Positions 27,660 to 35,719 of a stretch of DNA of 64,000 bases are shown here, in pieces (the stretch's first letter is position 1; every line of letters starts with the position of its first letter). The notes under the pieces were generated by a model. It was not told where the DNA came from, made no database searches, and worked only from the letters and a program-made list of their open reading frames with translations. The DNA is from JBBQNY01 sp038330365 (GTDB lineage: Bacteria; Pseudomonadota; Gammaproteobacteria; Xanthomonadales; Ahniellaceae), in assembly GCA_038330365.1 (NCBI GenBank), contig JBBQNY010000001.1, positions 4,971 through 68,970 of the forward strand, in the 5' to 3' direction. The position numbers and the translations under genes were made by a program.

Positions 27660-28568
27660 GTGCCGCCGCGCTGGAGCGTGCATGTGCGACTGAGTTTTCC
27701 AAACGGCGAGCACGCCGACGTCAAGCTTTCACCGGGCGAGATCCGGATTGGCAGCGACCCCGACAACGAGGTCGTGCTGCAAGGCGATGGCGTGCGACCG
27801 CGACACGCGAGCGTTGTGATCGACCGGCGTGGAACGCTGCTGCGTGTGCAGTCCCGCGACGCGCTCACGCATCTCAACTCGCGGCCAGTCATCGAACTCG
27901 CGCTGCTGCGCGTCGGCGATCTGGTGACGCTCGACGCCATTCGCATCGCGCTCAAGCCGCAGGATGAAACCGCGATCAAGTCGGCGGGAAAGTCGTCGGA
28001 GGATGCCGAGGCGGAGGATTTCGGCGCGGGTTCCCGGGTGGCGCTGCGGGGCCTGTCCGGCCGCTATTTCGGCCGGGCGATTCCGCTCCTGAAGCCGCTG
28101 ACCATTGGCTGCGACAGCAAATGCGACATCGTGCTGGACTCCGACAGCAGTTTGCCGTCGCGCATGGCGACACTCGAGATCTCGCCGGTAGGCGCGTATC
28201 TGCGCGGTGTCGACAAGACCTGCGTGTTTGAGGTCAATGGCGTCGAGCGCAGCGACGTGACGCTGCACGGGGGCGACCAGATCGCCTTTGACCAGGAACG
28301 TTTTGCGCTTGAGGCGCCTGGATTGCCGGCGCGTGGCAATGTGCAGCCGGCTGCCGCCGTCGCCGGTCCGCCGGTCCCGATCACGCAAACGCTGCGCGCG
28401 ATCACGGCGGAAGACGTTGCCGGCGTGAATTCGGCTCCGCCCCCGCCCGAACCTGAAGCGGACGAAGGCGACGGGCCTCCGGCTGCCAGTCCGTGGTTGC
28501 TGGTGCTCGCGGGCGCGCTGATTGCGGCCGCGCTGGCGATGTTGTTCCTGCACGGCAGCGGTCCCTGA
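27660..28568 (+). CDS. FHA-domain membrane-anchored protein
   Basis: About 302 aa. The N-terminal FHA domain shows IRIGSDPDNEVVL and RPRHASVV, the phosphothreonine-binding Arg/Ser/His pattern. A second, more diverged FHA-like segment shows LTIGCDSKCDIVLDSDSSLPSRMATL. A proline-rich linker and one C-terminal transmembrane helix (about 278-297) follow, so the FHA domains are cytoplasmic and tail-anchored. The start is uncertain. ATG 27549 would add 37 codons with unusual codon use, and a TACAGT -10 lies just before 27660, so GTG 27660 or 27678 is preferred. No kinase or phosphatase gene is adjacent. Confidence 0.78.
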   Translation: MPPRWSVHVRLSFPNGEHADVKLSPGEIRIGSDPDNEVVLQGDGVRPRHASVVIDRRGTLLRVQSRDALTHLNSRPVIELALLRVGDLVTLDAIRIALKPQDETAIKSAGKSSEDAEAEDFGAGSRVALRGLSGRYFGRAIPLLKPLTIGCDSKCDIVLDSDSSLPSRMATLEISPVGAYLRGVDKTCVFEVNGVERSDVTLHGGDQIAFDQERFALEAPGLPARGNVQPAAAVAGPPVPITQTLRAITAEDVAGVNSAPPPPEPEADEGDGPPAASPWLLVLAGALIAAALAMLFLHGSGP

Positions 28569-28604
28569 GCCCAGCGTTCGGCTTCGCGCGATGCATCTGG
28601 CTCG

Positions 28605-28700
28605 TGTAGGAGCGCGCTTGCGCGCAATGGCGTCATCGCAGGGTGAAGCGCGAGGCACGGTCCATACATGGCGCCATCGCGCGCGAGCGCGCTCCTGCGA
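28605..28700. repeat. REPIN: inverted pair of GTAGGAGCGCGCT palindromes
   Basis: The left copy at 28605-28639 is TGTAGGAGCGCGCTTGCGCG continuing CAATGGCG. The right copy at 28669-28700 is its near-complement (CCATCGCGCGCGAGCGCGCT followed by CCTGCGA). Each is a REP-type palindrome, and together they form a long hairpin. A single related copy lies at 48029. It sits between the FHA gene and serC, outside genes, as usual for REP elements mobilised by RAYT transposases; no RAYT gene is in the window. Confidence 0.85.
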
Positions 28701-28856
28701 AAGGTGTGGCGCACCAGTGCCTGGGAATTGCCCGAGGCGCCTTCGTTTGGGGTTGCCCGCGGGCGCAAACGTGCTGCGTCAATCCAGAACGAGTGCCGGC
28801 TTGTGCCTCATGTTGCAGTGCGGCATGCTGCGCCAATGCCTTTATGGAGTGCGCGC

Positions 28857-29939
28857 GTGAGCCGAGCTTTCAATTTCAGCGCAGGACCTGCGGCGCTGCC
28901 GGAGCCGGTGCTTCGTCGCGCGCAGAGCGAGTTGCTCGACTGGCACGGTGCCCATGCTTCCGTGATGGAGATCAGCCACCGCAGCCCGGAATTTGTGGCA
29001 TGTGCGGAAGCGGCCGAGCAGTCGCTCCGGCGGTTGCTCGCCGTCCCGTCGGGATACCAGGTCCTGTTCCTCCAGGGTGGCGCCACCCAGCACTTCGCCC
29101 AGATCCCGATGAATATCGCGAGCGGTCGGTCGGCGGACTACATCGTCACCGGTCACTGGGGTCAGAAAGCCGTCTCCGAAGCACGCGGCGTCTGCGACGT
29201 GCGTGTCGTTGCCGATACCGCAGAGGGATCGTTCCGTTCGCTTCCGGATCTGGCGCAGGCGGAATTCAACGACAAGGCGGCGTACCTGCACTACACCCCC
29301 AACGAAACCATCCACGGGGTCGAATTTCACGGTATTCCCGACTCGGGATCGGTGCCACTGGTTGCGGATGCCTCATCCAACATCCTGTCCATGCCCGTGG
29401 ACGTGTCGCGCTTCGGCATCCTCTATGCGGGCGCGCAGAAGAACATTGGACCTTCCGGACTGGTGCTCCTGATCGTGCGTGAGGATCTGCTCGAGCGCGC
29501 GCCCGAAACGTTGCCGCCCATCCTCAGGTACCGGGCGCAGGCGTCGAGCGATTCGATGCTCAATACGCCCAATACCTTCGCCTGGTACCTGTCCGGACTG
29601 GTGTTCGACTGGCTTGAGAGCCAGGGTGGTCTCGAGGCCATGCAGGCGCGCAACGCGGAGAAGTCAGAGCTCCTTTATCGCACCATCGATGGCAGCGGCG
29701 GGTTCTATTCCAATCCCGTCGAGCCTGCTGCGCGCTCGCGCATGAATGTTCCGTTCGTGCTGGCTGACTCCGCGCTCGATGCGGACTTTTTGAAGGAATC
29801 GGAACTCGCGGGTCTGCTCGCACTCAAGGGACACCGCGCCGTCGGCGGCATGCGCGCCTCGCTGTACAACGCCATGCCGCTCGAAGGCGTGGTGGCGCTG
29901 GTGGACTTCATGCGCGAATTTGCGCGGACACGCGGATGA
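28857..29939 (+). CDS. serC: Phosphoserine aminotransferase
   Basis: A 360-aa PLP enzyme that makes 3-phosphoserine from 3-phosphohydroxypyruvate and also serves pyridoxine synthesis. Typical blocks are FNFSAGPAALPEPVL, LFLQGGATQHFAQIPMN, HYTPNETIHGVEF and YAGAQKNIGPSG, with the PLP lysine at K195. The start is a GTG at 28857 after TGGAGT; the ORF continues upstream, but there it reads through the REPIN. It opens the serC-serA-pheA-hisC-aroA-cmk-rpsA run, with serA following after 16 bp. Confidence 0.95.
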   Translation: MSRAFNFSAGPAALPEPVLRRAQSELLDWHGAHASVMEISHRSPEFVACAEAAEQSLRRLLAVPSGYQVLFLQGGATQHFAQIPMNIASGRSADYIVTGHWGQKAVSEARGVCDVRVVADTAEGSFRSLPDLAQAEFNDKAAYLHYTPNETIHGVEFHGIPDSGSVPLVADASSNILSMPVDVSRFGILYAGAQKNIGPSGLVLLIVREDLLERAPETLPPILRYRAQASSDSMLNTPNTFAWYLSGLVFDWLESQGGLEAMQARNAEKSELLYRTIDGSGGFYSNPVEPAARSRMNVPFVLADSALDADFLKESELAGLLALKGHRAVGGMRASLYNAMPLEGVVALVDFMREFARTRG

Positions 29940-29955
29940 TCGAGGAGCTGCCGAC

Positions 29956-31128
29956 ATGAGTCACGCCCGTTTCAATATCCGCACGCACAATGCCATTTCC
30001 GCCAGTGGTCTTGAGCGACTGCCGGCGCCACGTTTCCGTGTTGGCGACGATGTCGAGGCACCCGATGCCTTGCTGGTTCGCTCGGCCGATCTCAATGCGG
30101 CGCCCATCGGTGAATCGGTCAAGGCGGTAGCGCGTGCCGGCGCTGGCACCAACAACATTCCGGTCGCCGCACTTTCGGCGCGTGGAATTCCCGTGTTCAA
30201 CGCGCCGGGAGCCAACGCCAACGCGGTCAAGGAGCTGGTGGTCGCGGGCATGCTGCTGGCGGCGCGCAACCTGCCGGGTGCGCTTGAATTCGTGCGCCAG
30301 CTGGGGGATGTCGAGGACCCGGAGAAGGCCATGGAGGCGCGCAAGAAGGAATTCGCCGGAATCGAGCTTGCGGGTCGCACACTCGGCGTCATCGGGCTCG
30401 GCGCGATCGGCGTGCGCGTGGCCAACGCGGCGTACGCGCTGGGCATGAAAGTGCTGGGTTTCGATCCCCACATGACGGTGGATGGCGCCTGGGCGCTGTC
30501 GGCAGAAGTCGGTCGCGCGGCCGATCTGGCGGATCTTCTCGCGCGCAGCGATTTCGTTTCCGTACACGTGCCGCTGTCGGACGCCACTCGGGGGCTGATC
30601 GATGCGAAGGCCTTCGGTGCCCTGCGCGAGGACGCCGTATTGCTCAATTTCTCGCGTGCAGCCGTTATCGATGACGCTGCACTCCGCGCCGCGCTCGATG
30701 CGGGTTCGATCGGTCGTTACGTCACCGATTTTCCGCTTGCAGATCGACTCGATGATGCGCGCATCATCGCCTTGCCGCACCTCGGCGCGTCCACAAGCGA
30801 GGCCGAGGAGAACTGCGCGGTGATGGTGGCGGACGACCTGCGTGAGTTCCTCGAACACGGCAACGTCGGCCACAGCGTGAACTTTCCGCGCCTGCGCATG
30901 GGACGTGCCGGCCGCGCGCGGTTGGCCATCGCCAACCGCAACGTGCCCAACATGATTGGCCAGATCTCGCAGGTGCTCGGCGCGAACGCGCTCAACATTG
31001 CGCAGATGCACAACGCCTCGCGCGGCGAGATCGCCTACAACCTGGTGGATGTCGATGACGAGGTTCCGCCGCAGGCCGTGCGCGATCTCTGCGCCATCGA
31101 GGGCGTGCTCTCGGTGCGTGCGCTGTAA
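29956..31128 (+). CDS. serA: D-3-phosphoglycerate dehydrogenase
   Basis: A 390-residue enzyme for the first step of serine synthesis. The NAD-binding motif is GVIGLGAIGVRVANAA. The substrate and catalytic segments are VARAGAGTNNIP and LPHLGASTSEAEENCA (active-site His275). A C-terminal ACT domain (about 315-390, NVPNMIGQISQVLG) suggests feedback control by serine. This is the short, ACT-only form without the intervening domain. It lies between serC and pheA, with its stop codon overlapping the pheA ATG by one base, so serine steps 1 and 2 are co-transcribed with aromatic genes. Confidence 0.94.
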   Translation: MSHARFNIRTHNAISASGLERLPAPRFRVGDDVEAPDALLVRSADLNAAPIGESVKAVARAGAGTNNIPVAALSARGIPVFNAPGANANAVKELVVAGMLLAARNLPGALEFVRQLGDVEDPEKAMEARKKEFAGIELAGRTLGVIGLGAIGVRVANAAYALGMKVLGFDPHMTVDGAWALSAEVGRAADLADLLARSDFVSVHVPLSDATRGLIDAKAFGALREDAVLLNFSRAAVIDDAALRAALDAGSIGRYVTDFPLADRLDDARIIALPHLGASTSEAEENCAVMVADDLREFLEHGNVGHSVNFPRLRMGRAGRARLAIANRNVPNMIGQISQVLGANALNIAQMHNASRGEIAYNLVDVDDEVPPQAVRDLCAIEGVLSVRAL

Positions 31129-32327
31129 TGTCTGACCGTCGCGCTCGAGCAGGCAAGTCGGCGCCAGTCAAGTCGGTCGCGAAGTCGACGGCCAAGAAGA
31201 ATCCACACGCTGCGTCTGCCCGGACGCCGGCGCCAACTGCGACCAAGACCACGACGGCGCTCGACGAGGTTCGCGCCCGCATCGACGGGATTGATCGCCA
31301 CATACAGCAGCTGATCCAGGAGCGTGCGCGCTTTGCCGCCCAGGTCGGCAAGGCCAAGGGACCACTGGCTGCCGCCATCGACTACTACCGGCCCGAGCGC
31401 GAAGCCAAAGTGCTGCGCATGGTTGTGGACCGCAACGAGGGACCGCTGGCGGACGAGGTACTGGTGCGACTGTTCCGCGAGATCATGTCGGCGTGCCTCG
31501 CGCAGCAGGAACCGTTGAAAATCGGCTTTCTTGGTCCCCGGGGCACTTTCAGTGAGCAGGCCGTGCTGAAGCACTTCGGCCATTCCGCACACGGACTGCC
31601 GTTGGCATCCATCGAAGAGGTGTTCCAGGAAGTCGAGAGCGGCAGTGCGGATTTCGGCGTGGTGCCGGTCGAGAATTCCGGACAGGGCACGATCCAGTCG
31701 ACGCTCGACATGTTTCTGACGTCAAAGCTCATGATCTGCGGTGAAGTTGAGCTGCGCGTGCACCAGTTCCTGCTCTCACGCAGCGGTCGCATGGAAGATA
31801 TCGAGCGCGTCTATTCGCATCCCCAGTCCCTCGCACAGTGCAAGGCGTGGCTACGACAGAACCTGCCGGATGTCGAACTGACGCCGCTCGCCAGCAACGC
31901 CGAGGCGGCCCGTCGTGCGCGCAATGCGGACGATGCCGCGGCCATCGCCGGCGAGTCTGCCGGGCACGTCTACGGCCTCAAGGCCGTGGCGGGTCCGATC
32001 GAGGATCGCCCCGACAACACCACCCGGTTCCTGGTGCTCGGGCGCGAGATCTTCCCGCCCTGCGGCAACGACCGTACCTCGCTGCTGGTGTCCGTGGACG
32101 ATGCGCCCGGTGCCCTGTTCAACCTGCTCAGTCCGTTCGCGGCCAACGGCGTGAGCATGAATCGGATCGAGTCGCGGCCCTCGCATCGCGGGCGCTGGCA
32201 GTATGCGTTCTTCATCGATGTCTCCGGTCACGTCGAGGACCCGGGCGTGGCGGCAGCCATCTCCGAGCTGTCCTCGCTCACGACCCAGGTGCGCGTGCTC
32301 GGGTCCTATCCAGTGGCCGTGCTCTGA
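31128..32327 (+). CDS. pheA: Bifunctional chorismate mutase / prephenate dehydratase
   Basis: The 399-aa P-protein of phenylalanine synthesis. An extra Lys/Ala/Pro-rich tail of about 44 residues comes first. The AroQ-type mutase (about 45-125, DEVRARIDGIDRHIQQLIQE) is followed by the dehydratase (IGFLGPRGTFSEQA, VPVENSGQGTIQSTLD, and DNTTRFLVLG with the catalytic Thr). An ACT domain (about 317-395) with NRIESRP senses phenylalanine. The long basic tail is unlike the E. coli protein; translation could instead begin later, but the ATG overlapping the serA stop favours the long form. Confidence 0.95.
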   Translation: MSDRRARAGKSAPVKSVAKSTAKKNPHAASARTPAPTATKTTTALDEVRARIDGIDRHIQQLIQERARFAAQVGKAKGPLAAAIDYYRPEREAKVLRMVVDRNEGPLADEVLVRLFREIMSACLAQQEPLKIGFLGPRGTFSEQAVLKHFGHSAHGLPLASIEEVFQEVESGSADFGVVPVENSGQGTIQSTLDMFLTSKLMICGEVELRVHQFLLSRSGRMEDIERVYSHPQSLAQCKAWLRQNLPDVELTPLASNAEAARRARNADDAAAIAGESAGHVYGLKAVAGPIEDRPDNTTRFLVLGREIFPPCGNDRTSLLVSVDDAPGALFNLLSPFAANGVSMNRIESRPSHRGRWQYAFFIDVSGHVEDPGVAAAISELSSLTTQVRVLGSYPVAVL

Positions 32328-32334
32328 GTCGACG

Positions 32335-33459
32335 ATGCAAGCGCCTGCGCCGGTTGCCATCGTTGCGGCGCTCAGGGCCTACGACCCGGGCCATGATCTC
32401 GCACGGCTGCGACAGCAAGGGGGCGACCTGCCGCTGATCGAGCTTGGTTCGAACGAGAACGCGTTCGGTGCCGGAGCGGCCGCGTTGGCGGTGATCCGCG
32501 GCGCAAGTCGGGATACTGTGCGCCGGTACCCTGATCCGCGCGGCGGTGAACTCCTCCACGCACTCTCCGCGCATCACGCCATCGACCCGGCTTGCATCGC
32601 ACTCGGCAACGGATCGCACGAGCTGCTGATGCTGCTTGCGCAGGCGTTCGCCGCAGCCGGCAGTGAGGTGCTCTACAGCCAGTTCGGCTTCGCGGTGTAT
32701 GCGATCGCGGCTGCGAGTGCGGGCGCGCAGGGTACGAGTGCAGCGGCGCTGCCGCAGGACCATCCCGTAGCGCCGAGGGGCCATGATCTCGAAGCCATGG
32801 CGGCGGCCCTGACGCCGGCGACCCGCCTTGTCTATCTCGCCAATCCGAACAACCCGACCGGCACCGCGTTTTCCGTGGAAGCTTTCGAGCAATGGATGAG
32901 GCGCGTGCCGCCGCAGGTACTGGTTGTCGTCGACGAGGCCTACGTCGAGTATGCGGACGATCCGGACATCGCGAGCGTTCGGCCCCTGCTGGAAGTGTTT
33001 CCCAATCTGGCGCTCACGCGTACGTTCTCGAAGATCCATGGGCTGGCCGGATTGCGCATCGGTTACCTGCTGGCGCATCCGCGCGTGACAGCAACCATCG
33101 ATCGCCTGCGGGAAACGTTCAACACCAGTGCGGTGGCACAGGCCGCTGCGGTCGCGGCGCTGGCGGATCTCGAACACCTCGAGCGCAGTCGCCGCGGCAA
33201 TCTCATCCAGCGCCAGAGGCTCACTGCAGAGCTTCGGCAGCTGGGCCTGTTCGTCCCCGATTCGGCGGGCAACTTCGTACTCGCGGACTTCACGAATGCC
33301 GGGCGCTCGGCCAACGAGGTGGAAACTGCATTGCTCAAGGCGAATGTGGTCGTGCGCCCCATGGCAGGCTACGGACTGACTGAGTGCCTGCGCATCACGG
33401 TGGGCACTGAGCCGGAACAGGAACGATTGCTGGCGGCCATGGCAAGCGCACTCGCATGA
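32335..33459 (+). CDS. hisC: Histidinol-phosphate / aromatic aminotransferase
   Basis: A 374-residue class I/II PLP aminotransferase. It shows LGSNENAFG, YLANPNNPTGT, VVVDEAYVEYA and TFSKIHGLAGLRIGY (PLP lysine about K233). Members at this position in the aromatic supraoperon (hisHb) often act on aromatic as well as histidinol substrates, so either role or both is possible. It starts 7 bp after pheA, and its stop overlaps the aroA ATG by 4 bp. No tyrA-like gene lies between hisC and aroA, unlike the Pseudomonas arrangement. Confidence 0.92.
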   Translation: MQAPAPVAIVAALRAYDPGHDLARLRQQGGDLPLIELGSNENAFGAGAAALAVIRGASRDTVRRYPDPRGGELLHALSAHHAIDPACIALGNGSHELLMLLAQAFAAAGSEVLYSQFGFAVYAIAAASAGAQGTSAAALPQDHPVAPRGHDLEAMAAALTPATRLVYLANPNNPTGTAFSVEAFEQWMRRVPPQVLVVVDEAYVEYADDPDIASVRPLLEVFPNLALTRTFSKIHGLAGLRIGYLLAHPRVTATIDRLRETFNTSAVAQAAAVAALADLEHLERSRRGNLIQRQRLTAELRQLGLFVPDSAGNFVLADFTNAGRSANEVETALLKANVVVRPMAGYGLTECLRITVGTEPEQERLLAAMASALA

Positions 33460-34841
33460 GTTCGGCCGGGCCGCGCGAGGACTGGGTCGTGCGTGGCGGC
33501 GGCGCGCTGCGCGGCGCAGTTGAAGTGCCCGGCGACAAGTCCATTTCCCATCGAGCGCTGATGCTGGCGTCCATCGCGGATGGCAGCAGTGAAGTGCGCA
33601 ATTTCCTCGATGCCGCCGATCCCATGGCAACGCTGAGAATTTTCCAGTCACTGGGTGTCGCCATCGAACGCACTGCGCCCGGGCAGTTGCGGATCGAAGG
33701 CGTGGGACGCGATGGATTGATCCCACCTTCAGTACCTCTCGACTGCGGCAACGCGGGCACCGCGATGCGGCTTCTGGCCGGCCTGCTTTGCGGCCAGCGC
33801 TTCGACAGCTTCCTGATTGGCGATGAGTCGTTGTCGCGTCGGCCGATGGGGCGAGTGATCGAGCCCCTGCAGCGCATGGGCGCGGTGGTGGGGGCGAATG
33901 ACACCGGCTTGCCTCCATTGCGGATCGCGGGTGAGCGTCTGCTCCACGGCATCGATTACGCCACACCCGTGCCGAGCGCGCAGATCAAGTCAGCGGTGCT
34001 GCTGGCGGGCCTTTACGCCAACGGCAGCACCTGCGTGACCGAATCGCGCCCGACGCGCGACTACACCGAGACGATGCTGCGTGATTTCGGCTATCCGGTC
34101 GATTTCGCACCGGGCCGTGCGCGTCTGGTGGGTGGGGGGAGATTGACGGCGCAAGATGTCGATGTGCCCGCCGACTTTTCCGCCGCGGCCTTCTGGCTGG
34201 TCGCCGCCTGCATCGTGCCGGGATCAAGAATCTCGATGGCAGACGTTGGCTTCGAGCCCCATCGCAATGGTCTGTGGCGGGCACTGACGCTTATGGGGGC
34301 GGAGCTGCAGGCGACAGCGGCCACGCGATCGACGGCGAACCGCATCGCATGCCTCGAGGCCAGCACATCGCGCCTGCGGGGTATCGAGCTGCCGCCTGAG
34401 CTTGTGCCGGACATGATCGACGAGATGCCCGCGTTGTTCGTTGCCGCCTGTCTGGCGCAGGGGGACACGCTCGTTACCGGCGCGTCCGAGTTGCGCGTCA
34501 AGGAGTCGGACCGGATCGCGGTCATGGTCCGTGCGCTGACAGCGCTCGGCGCCTCAATCCAGGAGCGGCCGGATGGCGCCCTCATTCGCGGCGGCGCGCG
34601 GCTTTACGGCGCCGATGTGGACGCCGCCGGGGACCATCGCTGTGCGATGGCGCTGGCGATCGCCGCGCTCGCGACGGACGGTCAAGTGCGAATCCGCGAC
34701 TGCGCGAATGTCGCCACTTCGTATCCCGCTTTCGCAAACCAGCTACGGCGCATCGGCGCCTGCGTTACCGTGGAGATCGACGCTTCAAATCCGATGCCCG
34801 TACCCACAGCCGCCAGACCTCCGGAGAACGCCTCACCATGA
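33456..34841 (+). CDS. aroA: 3-phosphoshikimate 1-carboxyvinyltransferase (EPSP synthase)
   Basis: A 461-aa shikimate-pathway enzyme joining PEP to shikimate 3-phosphate. Hallmarks are GDKSISHRALMLASIADG, LDCGNAGTAMRLLAGLL, SAQIKSAVLLAGLYA, DMIDEMPALFVAA and ELRVKESDRIAVM. The GNAGTAMR motif keeps Gly-Thr-Ala like the usual glyphosate-sensitive forms. It is a single-domain protein, not fused to TyrA. It is coupled to hisC (4-bp overlap) and to cmk (4-bp overlap). Confidence 0.97.
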   Translation: MSSAGPREDWVVRGGGALRGAVEVPGDKSISHRALMLASIADGSSEVRNFLDAADPMATLRIFQSLGVAIERTAPGQLRIEGVGRDGLIPPSVPLDCGNAGTAMRLLAGLLCGQRFDSFLIGDESLSRRPMGRVIEPLQRMGAVVGANDTGLPPLRIAGERLLHGIDYATPVPSAQIKSAVLLAGLYANGSTCVTESRPTRDYTETMLRDFGYPVDFAPGRARLVGGGRLTAQDVDVPADFSAAAFWLVAACIVPGSRISMADVGFEPHRNGLWRALTLMGAELQATAATRSTANRIACLEASTSRLRGIELPPELVPDMIDEMPALFVAACLAQGDTLVTGASELRVKESDRIAVMVRALTALGASIQERPDGALIRGGARLYGADVDAAGDHRCAMALAIAALATDGQVRIRDCANVATSYPAFANQLRRIGACVTVEIDASNPMPVPTAARPPENASP

Positions 34842-35533
34842 CCACCAGAATCGCACCGGTGCTGACGGTGGATGGTCCTTCGGGCGCGGGCAAGGGCACC
34901 ATCAGCCGGCTGGTCGCGCATTCGCTCAGCTGGCGCTTTCTCGACTCCGGGGCCCTCTATCGCGCCGTTGGACTGGCAGCGAGCTGGGCCGACGCGGATT
35001 TTTCCGATCAGGAGACGCTGGCGCGCCACGCCCGCGACACCCGAGTGCGATTCGAACCGCGCGGGCACGACGACCCGGCCGTATTCGTCAACGGCGTCGA
35101 GGCGGGGGCCGAATTGCGCAGTGAAACCTGTGCGGCGGCGGCGTCCGCGATCGCGGCTGTGCCGGCGGTACGCGACGCTCTGGTCGCAAAACAGCGGGCT
35201 TTTCGCCACATGCCCGGCCTCGTGGCAGACGGCCGCGACATGGGTACCGTCATTTTCCCCGATGCGTTCGTCAAGATATTCTTGACCGCGAGTGCCGAGG
35301 AGCGGGCGAGAAGGCGCTATAAACAGTTGAAGCAAAAGGGATTGACGGTTAGACTCGCCGACCTTTTGGAGGAAATACGCGCGCGGGACGCGCGCGACGC
35401 AGGACGCGCCGTGGCGCCGCTCACGCCGGCTGCCGACGCGGTCGTGCTCGACAGCACCGCGATCGACGTCGCCGAAGTAGTGCAGCGGGTGCTGGCGCTG
35501 GTGGAAGAGCGGCGGCGGGAAAGGGGGAGCTGA
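34838..35533 (+). CDS. cmk: Cytidylate kinase
   Basis: A 231-residue (d)CMP kinase. The P-loop is GPSGAGKGT (13-21). LAHSLSWRFLDSGALYRAVG is nearly canonical, starting VAHSLSWRFLDSGALYRAVG, and DGRDMGTVIFPDA and the lid segment SAEERARRRYKQL follow. It supplies CDP for RNA, DNA and phospholipid synthesis. Its ATG overlaps the aroA stop codon. The pair cmk-rpsA is strongly conserved, and here 186 bp with several hairpins separate them. Confidence 0.96.
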   Translation: MTTRIAPVLTVDGPSGAGKGTISRLVAHSLSWRFLDSGALYRAVGLAASWADADFSDQETLARHARDTRVRFEPRGHDDPAVFVNGVEAGAELRSETCAAAASAIAAVPAVRDALVAKQRAFRHMPGLVADGRDMGTVIFPDAFVKIFLTASAEERARRRYKQLKQKGLTVRLADLLEEIRARDARDAGRAVAPLTPAADAVVLDSTAIDVAEVVQRVLALVEERRRERGS

Positions 35534-35537
35534 CATC

Positions 35538-35659
35538 GGGCGCTGCATGCAGGCGCCTGGCCGTGAGGGGGGTCTCGCCGTGTCACGCGGCAGTCCAGGT
35601 GGGTCCGGATTCGTTTCAAAGCCCCGCGCAAGCGGGTTCTCAACGCCGCTTGTTGCGGC
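35538..35659 (+). promoter_or_regulatory. Structured leader of rpsA
   Basis: Three hairpins precede rpsA: 35538-35557 (GGCGC...GGCGCC around TGCATGCA), 35623-35636 (CCCGC-GCAA-GCGGG, a GNRA tetraloop) and 35645-35659 (GCCGC-TTGTT-GCGGC). The rpsA leader of E. coli is also a series of hairpins that S1 uses for autogenous control, so the same role is inferred. The ribosome site before the ATG is weak (AGGA, 7 nt). Confidence 0.4.
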
Positions 35660-35719
35660 ATCAACGGGTGGAAGGCTCCGGCAAGACCGGGCATTCCGAT
35701 CGATCAATCAGGATTATTT

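Noticed and set aside
16965..28568. PHA synthase or ketothiolase/reductase in the granule region
   Set aside because: No lipase-box synthase or thiolase motif was found in any gene there; only accessory granule families are present.
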